Assembly: GCA_964470195.1 (NCBI GenBank)
Contig: CAYYBG010000011.1
Location: 1 to 54,716 of the forward strand
Source of the DNA: RFPI01 sp964470195
GTDB taxonomy: Bacteria > Pseudomonadota > Gammaproteobacteria > Burkholderiales > Methylophilaceae
Length of the DNA stretch: 54,716 nt
Reading direction: 5' to 3'
In this document: positions 50,101 through 54,716 of the stretch, in pieces
How positions within the stretch are numbered: position 1 is the stretch's first letter
Layout of the letters: the number at the start of each line of letters is the position of its first letter
Translations under genes and position numbers: made by a program
The notes under the pieces: generated by a model
Told to the model about the DNA's origin: nothing
Databases searched by the model: none
Seen by the model: the letters and a program-made list of their open reading frames with translations, nothing else

Positions 50101-50658
50101 TTATAGATAAGACTTAATCAAGGTAATTCCAGCATTCTTGGCACGTTTGGCAGCCCCAGAGTGTGGTTGTAAGCGCGCTAACATTGCCCCACCTTCAAAG
50201 ATAATTGCCAGTTGTTGCGCTAATACTCTGGCTTGTTTAATCCCAGCTTGTTTGGCGATATTGGCAATGTAATCTTGTAATTGCATCGACAGCTTAACCG
50301 AGTAGTGGTGCACCGGATGAGCTGGATCGGGGAACTCGACTGAGGCAATATGAAAGGGCAAGCCTTGAAAATCGGTGGTGCTCATCCATTGTTCAAAAAG
50401 CTCACATAATTCAAATAATCGTTCTTGTGAATTGGTCGATTTTTTATCCAACTGCTGATTCAGCCAATTAAACAAACGATTGGATTTTTGTTTAAGGTAT
50501 TCAATGATTAGTTGATTTTTACTGGGAAAATATTTATACAAACTGGCTTTAGCAATACCTGAATGAGCGATGATGGTGTCAATGCCAGATGAATTGATGC
50601 CACGGCTATCAAAAAGCTCGGTAGCTGCTTGCAATACTCTTTGTTGAATTGTTTCCAT
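50101..50658 (-). CDS. TetR/AcrR-family transcriptional regulator
   Basis: A 185-residue regulator with an N-terminal HTH (about 25-48, SGIDTIIAHSGIAKASLYKYFPSKN) and a C-terminal ligand and dimer domain with one Cys (ELCELF). It is 17 bases downstream of a membrane protein gene on the same strand. The C-terminal half resembles the YcdC/NemR type of TetR regulators. Ligand unknown. Confidence 0.88.
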   Translation of the reverse strand: METIQQRVLQAATELFDSRGINSSGIDTIIAHSGIAKASLYKYFPSKNQLIIEYLKQKSNRLFNWLNQQLDKKSTNSQERLFELCELFEQWMSTTDFQGLPFHIASVEFPDPAHPVHHYSVKLSMQLQDYIANIAKQAGIKQARVLAQQLAIIFEGGAMLARLQPHSGAAKRAKNAGITLIKSYL

Positions 50659-50675
50659 ATGATTTCCTCGTATTG

Positions 50676-51380
50676 CTAATGGTTTAGTGGGTTATCCATT
50701 AACTTTTGCGGATAAAGACAATTGACAAAAGTCAGTGCTTGTTTCAAGTCTTCTGCTGAATCAATATTAACCTGACCATGATTGATAAATGATATATAAG
50801 ACTCTCTTTGTTTGCTTTGCAACATGGCGGCTTGGGGTAATTGGCAAGAGCCTTTGTTCATTTCATTGTGCATGGCGATGAGATGATTGATGGTATTTAG
50901 CCGCATTTCACTTTGCGAAATTTCATCAGGGTAGAATCTTGCTTGCGTTTCTTGGCGCAACAACAACTGAATCGTCATCCAACTCAGGATTAAAAAAATG
51001 ACAGAAAATGACATCCAATTCAATTTGCCAAGGCGTGTTTTTTCTGGCTGGCTAAAACTAGCCACCGCGTCATCAACCATGTTCCAAACATGATCAGTAT
51101 TCGCGCTGGTTTGCATTTTTAATGCACCCAACACCAACAACAAAATCTGCTCACAGAGAATTTCTGCGTCGACATTTTTTATCTTTTTGGTTTCGCTGTA
51201 GATCAACTGCTTAAGCACATCCACGTCATCACTGGATAAGTCCAGTAGTTGAGCGTCTGTATGGTTTTTAGCAGAGCATAGAGGGTACCCTCGCAACAGT
51301 GATATCAGGCCAGACAGCCTGGCCTGTGGCGAGCGTCCAAATTGCTTCAGTTGAGCATTTAATTGTCTAAAGTGCAGCAC
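50676..51380 (-). CDS. Single-pass membrane protein of unknown function
   Basis: A 234-residue protein. Residues 1-120 look helical and cytoplasmic, one transmembrane segment is at about 124-141 (MSFSVIFLILSWMTIQLLL), and the remaining 90 residues would be periplasmic with two Cys (GSCQLPQ and NCLYPQ) that could pair. No family recognised. It is upstream of the TetR gene and probably co-transcribed. Confidence 0.65.
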   Translation of the reverse strand: MLHFRQLNAQLKQFGRSPQARLSGLISLLRGYPLCSAKNHTDAQLLDLSSDDVDVLKQLIYSETKKIKNVDAEILCEQILLLVLGALKMQTSANTDHVWNMVDDAVASFSQPEKTRLGKLNWMSFSVIFLILSWMTIQLLLRQETQARFYPDEISQSEMRLNTINHLIAMHNEMNKGSCQLPQAAMLQSKQRESYISFINHGQVNIDSAEDLKQALTFVNCLYPQKLMDNPLNH

Positions 51381-51543
51381 ATCTCATCCCAAGAAAGATC
51401 AGCCAGCATCAGCACTAAAAATAAATTATGCCGAGCCATCGCATACAGTACTGTCTATTATAGCGATGAACATACCGATACGACTATAGCTCGGATAACA
51501 ACTGGCTTGCGCTCATACCATCTAGCGCTAGGATGTGGCTTAG

Positions 51544-51903
51544 TTAAGGAGAGCTAGGGGATTGCACTTGATAGCTATCTAACATCAAATTGCGTGTCAC
51601 GGTTTTGATGCGCAATTTTTGTTTGCCTTTTTGGTAGATAAACCAACAAGCATCCAGCTCCATTGAAATACAATCAGCCACCTCCTGCATGCCTTGTTCA
51701 AATAACTCTTGTGCATACAAACTGCTGTCTTGGATGTGCTGATTGGGGACAGGGATCCAATGTTGCTGGATCAATGCATTTTTGGCGGCGCCATAAGGCA
51801 TGCCATTTTGTAATAGCGCTGACAGTTGTGAGCTCTGCGCAAGTCCCAGCGTTGGCAGCAAGCTGGTCATTAGCACTGCCATGAGTCGCATATTCATTTT
51901 CAT
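51544..51903 (-). CDS. Small secreted protein of unknown function
   Basis: A 119-residue protein with a signal peptide (about 1-23, ending GLA|QS). The mature domain has GMPYGAAKNALIQQHWIPV (an amphipathic helix with WxP) and two Cys close together (ADCISMELDACWFIY) likely disulfide-linked. ATG 51903 has AGGAG upstream on the minus strand; the TTG one codon earlier is less likely. This type of DUF with RYxxAR-like helix occurs in many proteobacteria, but I cannot name it. Confidence 0.75.
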   Translation of the reverse strand: MKMNMRLMAVLMTSLLPTLGLAQSSQLSALLQNGMPYGAAKNALIQQHWIPVPNQHIQDSSLYAQELFEQGMQEVADCISMELDACWFIYQKGKQKLRIKTVTRNLMLDSYQVQSPSSP

Positions 51904-51965
51904 CAAGTTCTCCTATGTTGGGAAAAATTTTATCTGGCCTATCGCCTCGCCAGTCAACGGTCGAG

Positions 51966-52199
51966 TCAGCACCAACCTTGGCGCCAGATAGTGCTATCAT
52001 TCAGTTGCCGCCAATCAATGATCTGGCTTCGCTTTGAGTGCACCGCCTCAATCTCAATCAACTCCACAGGCTGATCCTCCAACTCAGGCACAATCAGCTT
52101 GGTGACAATAAAGTGTTTTTCCTTGTTTTGCGGACAGACTGCCGTCCATTTGCTTAATAATAGTTTTTTGGCAGTCACCACACGGGCTTTGTTTTTCAT
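51966..52199 (-). CDS. TIGR02450-family small Trp-rich protein
   Basis: A 77-residue cytoplasmic protein: KKLLLSKWTAVCPQNKEKHF, then VELIEIEAVHSKRSQIIDWR and STIWRQGW. The pattern of three Trp and the KLL-SKWTAV start define the TIGR02450 family. Function is unknown; the family is often next to photolyase genes, not seen here. The start at 52199 was chosen since the homologous domain begins there; longer frames add an unrelated 17 residues. Confidence 0.85.
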   Translation of the reverse strand: MKNKARVVTAKKLLLSKWTAVCPQNKEKHFIVTKLIVPELEDQPVELIEIEAVHSKRSQIIDWRQLNDSTIWRQGWC

Positions 52200-52286
52200 T
52201 AGTGCTATCCATAAAAATTGATTTGGCCAAGAACAAATTGTGCTTAGCACGACTCTATGTATTGCGTTGAATAAGAGGGGAGTAAA

Positions 52287-53027
52287 GTGGATAAAGTTGC
52301 TTTGATTACTGGAGCAAGCGGCGGCCTAGCTCAGGCATTGGTTGACATACTACAACAAGACGGTTGGCAACTTGTTCTGGTATCGAGAGATGGCCAAAGG
52401 CTGAATCAAGTGTATGGCACGCAACATAGGCAAATCATCCAAGACTGCTCGACCCCGGAAGGGGTGCAGCAATTATTTGCCCAGTTACAGCAACAGGCCA
52501 TCCAAGTGACTGGCTTGGCACACTGTATTGGCAATATTCGTCTTGGCGCCATGCATAGAATGGCAGCGCAAGATTTTATCGACTGTATGCACGCCAATCT
52601 GTTTAGCGCTTATTACACCTTGGCTGGATTTATCCAACACAACAAACAACATCAACAAGCGGCTTCTGCAGTGTTAGTCTCATCAGCGGCAGCCAGAATC
52701 GGCACCCCCAACCATGAGGCGGTAGCCGCCGCCAAAGGTGGACTTGAGGCTATGGTGCGCGGTGCTGCAGCCAGTTATGCCAGTGCCAATATACGCATCA
52801 ATGCGGTTGCGCCAGGGATTATGCAAACCCCTGCCTCTGCCCCATTGATTAGCAGTGAATTAACCCGCGATATCGCCAGCAAACAATATCCGATTCCCGG
52901 AATAGGGGATGCCAAACAAGTCGCTGGATTGATGGCTTGGTTGTTATCAGACCAAGCAGAAAGAGTGACTGGTCAGGTATGGTCTATCGATGGAGGATTC
53001 TCCAGCATTCGTCCGCTGGTCAAATAA
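52287..53027 (+). CDS. SDR-family oxidoreductase-like protein lacking the catalytic Tyr
   Basis: A 246-residue Rossmann protein. The cofactor motif is TGASGGLAQAL, the NNAG-like segment is HCIGNIRLG and the Ser is in VSSAAARIG. The usual YxxxK is replaced by V146-A-A-A-K150, so the catalytic Tyr is absent while Lys remains. GTG 52287 has AGAGGGGAG upstream. The C-terminus GQVWSIDGGFSSIRP is typical of SDRs. Similar Tyr-less SDRs (NHEA-x-AAAK) occur in other proteobacteria, so this is a subfamily trait, with a possible non-catalytic or altered reaction. Confidence 0.85.
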   Translation: MDKVALITGASGGLAQALVDILQQDGWQLVLVSRDGQRLNQVYGTQHRQIIQDCSTPEGVQQLFAQLQQQAIQVTGLAHCIGNIRLGAMHRMAAQDFIDCMHANLFSAYYTLAGFIQHNKQHQQAASAVLVSSAAARIGTPNHEAVAAAKGGLEAMVRGAAASYASANIRINAVAPGIMQTPASAPLISSELTRDIASKQYPIPGIGDAKQVAGLMAWLLSDQAERVTGQVWSIDGGFSSIRPLVK

Positions 53028-53037
53028 GCCTTTCGCT

Positions 53038-54435
53038 ATGTTGCCGCATTATGTATTGCTAGACCTAGAAACCACGGGTGCCACTCCACTCAGAGATAGA
53101 ATTACTGAAATTGCATTGATACGTTACCGAGATGGTCAAGAGGTTGAGCGTTGGCAAACGCTGGTCAATCCGCAGTGCCAAATTCCAGAATTTATTCAAG
53201 CCTTGACTGGTATTGATAAGGCGATGGTGCAAGATGCCCCGACTTTTGAGCAGGTGGCAAAGGAATTATTGCTGCGCTTAGATGATGCCGTGCTGTGCGC
53301 GCACAATGTACGCTTTGACTATGGTTTTCTTAAAGCCGAATTCAAACGTATCGGCATCATTTTCCAGCGCAAAGTACTTTGTACCGTCAAACTATCCCGC
53401 GCGCTATACCCAGAATTTACTAGCCACAGCTTATCTGCTTTGATACAGCGTTATCAGTTGCAATGCAGCCAGCGTCACCGTGCCATGGGGGATGTCGAGG
53501 TGATGGCACAGTTTATCGACTATGCACAGCAAAATCTTGGCCAGTTGGCGTTGCAGCAAGCGGTAGCCGCTATGTCCAAACACAGCGCCTTGCCGGTGGG
53601 CTTGGATGCTGCGATTGTGGATGAAATCCCGGATAGCAGTGGCGTGTATTTATTCTTCGGCGAAAACAATCTGCCACTTTATATCGGCAAAAGTGTCAAT
53701 CTGAGAGCGCGGGTGCTGTCCCACTTTCAAAGTGACCATCGATCCACCAAAGAGATGCGTATCAGCCAAGAAATCAAGCATATCGAATGGATAGAAACGG
53801 CAGGAGAATTTGGTGCTTTATTACTAGAGTCCAAATTAATCAAACTTAGACAACCTATCTACAACCGCCAACTAAGACGCGAGCGTCAGTTATGTGCTTG
53901 GCAGTTGCAGCCAGCACAGCAAAACGACGCGCCATCATCACGGCTCAGCTTGGTGCGCGAGGATGAGATTAACGCACAAAATCTGGGCCAGCTATTTGGC
54001 ACTTTCAGAAGTAAAAAACAAGCGATCGAAGTGTTACGTTGGTTGGCTGAAAAACACCAGCTTTGTCTAAAGGCCATCGGCTTAGAGTCAGGCAAAGGCG
54101 CTTGTTTTGCGCATCAAATCAAGCGTTGTAAAGGCGTATGTTGTGGCAAAGAATCGCCCGAGATTCATGCCTTGCGCTTACAGCAAGCGCTGATATCGTT
54201 ACGCCTTAAAAGTTGGCCTTATCCGGGCAAAATTGCCATCCAAGAAGTGCATCCGCACACGCTAAAAACCCAGTTACATATCTTTGAACAATGGTGTCAT
54301 TTGGGCAGTGTAGAAGACGAGCATGCGCTGCATGAAATACAAAGCAGCGTGCACACATTGAGCTTTGATTTAGACAGCTATAAGTTGCTGAACAAGCAGT
54401 TAAACAAGCCAAATGTGCAAATTCGCTTGTTATAG
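53038..54435 (+). CDS. DEDDh 3'-5' exonuclease fused to GIY-YIG nuclease (DnaQ-UvrC/Cho-like)
   Basis: A 465-residue fusion. The N-terminal DnaQ-like exonuclease (about 1-170) keeps the DEDDh residues: LLDLETTG, AHNVRFDYGFL and HRAMGDVEVM. The GIY-YIG domain (about 190-280; GVYLFFGENNLPLYIGKSVN) resembles the UvrC N-terminus and E. coli Cho, and a C-terminal cysteine cluster (CFAHQIKRCKGVCCGK, about 360-375) matches that family. It probably makes incisions in damaged DNA and trims ends. ATG 53038 gives the complete DnaQ start; a longer frame from 52990 overlaps the SDR gene. The fusion is widespread in betaproteobacteria. Confidence 0.9.
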   Translation: MLPHYVLLDLETTGATPLRDRITEIALIRYRDGQEVERWQTLVNPQCQIPEFIQALTGIDKAMVQDAPTFEQVAKELLLRLDDAVLCAHNVRFDYGFLKAEFKRIGIIFQRKVLCTVKLSRALYPEFTSHSLSALIQRYQLQCSQRHRAMGDVEVMAQFIDYAQQNLGQLALQQAVAAMSKHSALPVGLDAAIVDEIPDSSGVYLFFGENNLPLYIGKSVNLRARVLSHFQSDHRSTKEMRISQEIKHIEWIETAGEFGALLLESKLIKLRQPIYNRQLRRERQLCAWQLQPAQQNDAPSSRLSLVREDEINAQNLGQLFGTFRSKKQAIEVLRWLAEKHQLCLKAIGLESGKGACFAHQIKRCKGVCCGKESPEIHALRLQQALISLRLKSWPYPGKIAIQEVHPHTLKTQLHIFEQWCHLGSVEDEHALHEIQSSVHTLSFDLDSYKLLNKQLNKPNVQIRLL

Positions 54436-54630
54436 TGGCAACGCTAGGCAAAATAAAGCTTGCTATTTATGCCGATGCAGTCCATAGTGACGCGCGGTGA
54501 ACAACAAGTTTGTCAGTTATTGTCAGTTTTAGTCTCTTCTCGTAAGTCGCTTTTCTCTTTCATCCCTGTCTTGTTTCTCGCCTCTTCAAAGGCATTTGCC
54601 TGAAATTTAATTTTTTTTAAAGGATTTAAC
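54436..54630 (+). promoter_or_regulatory. Leader region of the cold-shock gene
   Basis: A 195-base stretch with a tandem TTGTCAGTT repeat (54510-54518 and 54520-54528), a pyrimidine-rich tract, a small hairpin AGGCA/TGCCT and AAAGGA just before the ATG. Long structured 5' leaders are typical of csp mRNAs. The promoter and temperature response are inferred. Confidence 0.5.
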
Positions 54631-54716
54631 ATGGCTACAGGTTATGTAAAGTGGTTTAACGACGCTAAAGGTTTTGGTTTTATTACTCCTGATGATGGTG
54701 GTGCTGATTTGTTCGC
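54631..54716 (+). CDS. Cold-shock protein, CspA family (truncated by window edge)
   Basis: The first 28 residues read MATGYVKWFNDAKGFGFITP and continue DDGGADLF. The RNP1 motif KGFGFI identifies a single-strand RNA/DNA-binding cold-shock domain. The reading frame runs off the right edge. AAAGGA is 7-10 bases before the ATG. Confidence 0.95.
   Translation, partial: MATGYVKWFNDAKGFGFITPDDGGADLF

Noticed and set aside
51363..51557. Plus-strand small reading frame in the gap between two minus-strand genes
   Set aside because: No ribosome site or family pattern; it overlaps both neighbours on the opposite strand.

Overview
The window reads as chromosomal DNA of a low-GC betaproteobacterium. The signs are an EpsA-type LuxR regulator, a TIGR02450 Trp-rich protein, a DUF3739-type filamentous haemagglutinin and a beta-type cold-shock protein at the right edge. 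Genus cannot be fixed from sequence alone. No rRNA, tRNA, CRISPR array, insertion sequence or phage gene was seen. Coding is dense, mostly on the plus strand, and no gene-free gap exceeds 300 bases.

Region 1 (1-3770) is a sulfide/persulfide detoxification operon: an ArsR/BigR-like repressor, a stand-alone ETHE1-type persulfide dioxygenase, a DUF442-sulfide:quinone oxidoreductase fusion and a TauE/SafE exporter, behind an AT-rich palindromic operator. Region 2 (3779-6626) holds a small secreted protein divergent from an unusual operon of a DapB-like oxidoreductase, a MarR regulator and a CPA2 cation/proton antiporter. Region 3 (6892-8772) is one large MSP130-like beta-propeller exoprotein.

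Region 4 (8949-19440) is a type II secretion-like machine: a divergent prepilin peptidase, then gspG, gspF, gspE, four inner-membrane assembly genes arranged like pilMNOP, a TPR-secretin lipoprotein and three more pseudopilins, one lacking Glu+5. Region 5 (19675-24347) has an EpsA-like regulator, an RTX exoprotein and an unknown secreted protein.

Region 6 (24519-43009) is the most striking block. It has a two-partner transporter, its 3364-residue haemagglutinin-type exoprotein, then a DUF2341/LamG-ExbB fusion, two ExbD, a TonB, a porin, a coiled-coil periplasmic protein and a parvulin PPIase. The layout suggests a TonB-energised envelope module linked to a giant surface adhesin. That link is inference.

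Region 7 (43134-48244) starts with a good Fur box and encodes two small paralogous proteins, a DUF2946 protein, a TonB-dependent receptor, a BNR/sialidase-like protein with a His-rich mature N-terminus and a CECC motif, and a TlpA-like thioredoxin. It looks like a metal-acquisition operon. Region 8 (48532-54716) holds an M23 peptidase overlapping a bactofilin, a TetR regulator, unknown small proteins, a Trp-rich protein, an SDR lacking the catalytic Tyr, a DnaQ/GIY-YIG nuclease fusion and the start of a cold-shock gene. This last stretch looks visibly more GC-rich.
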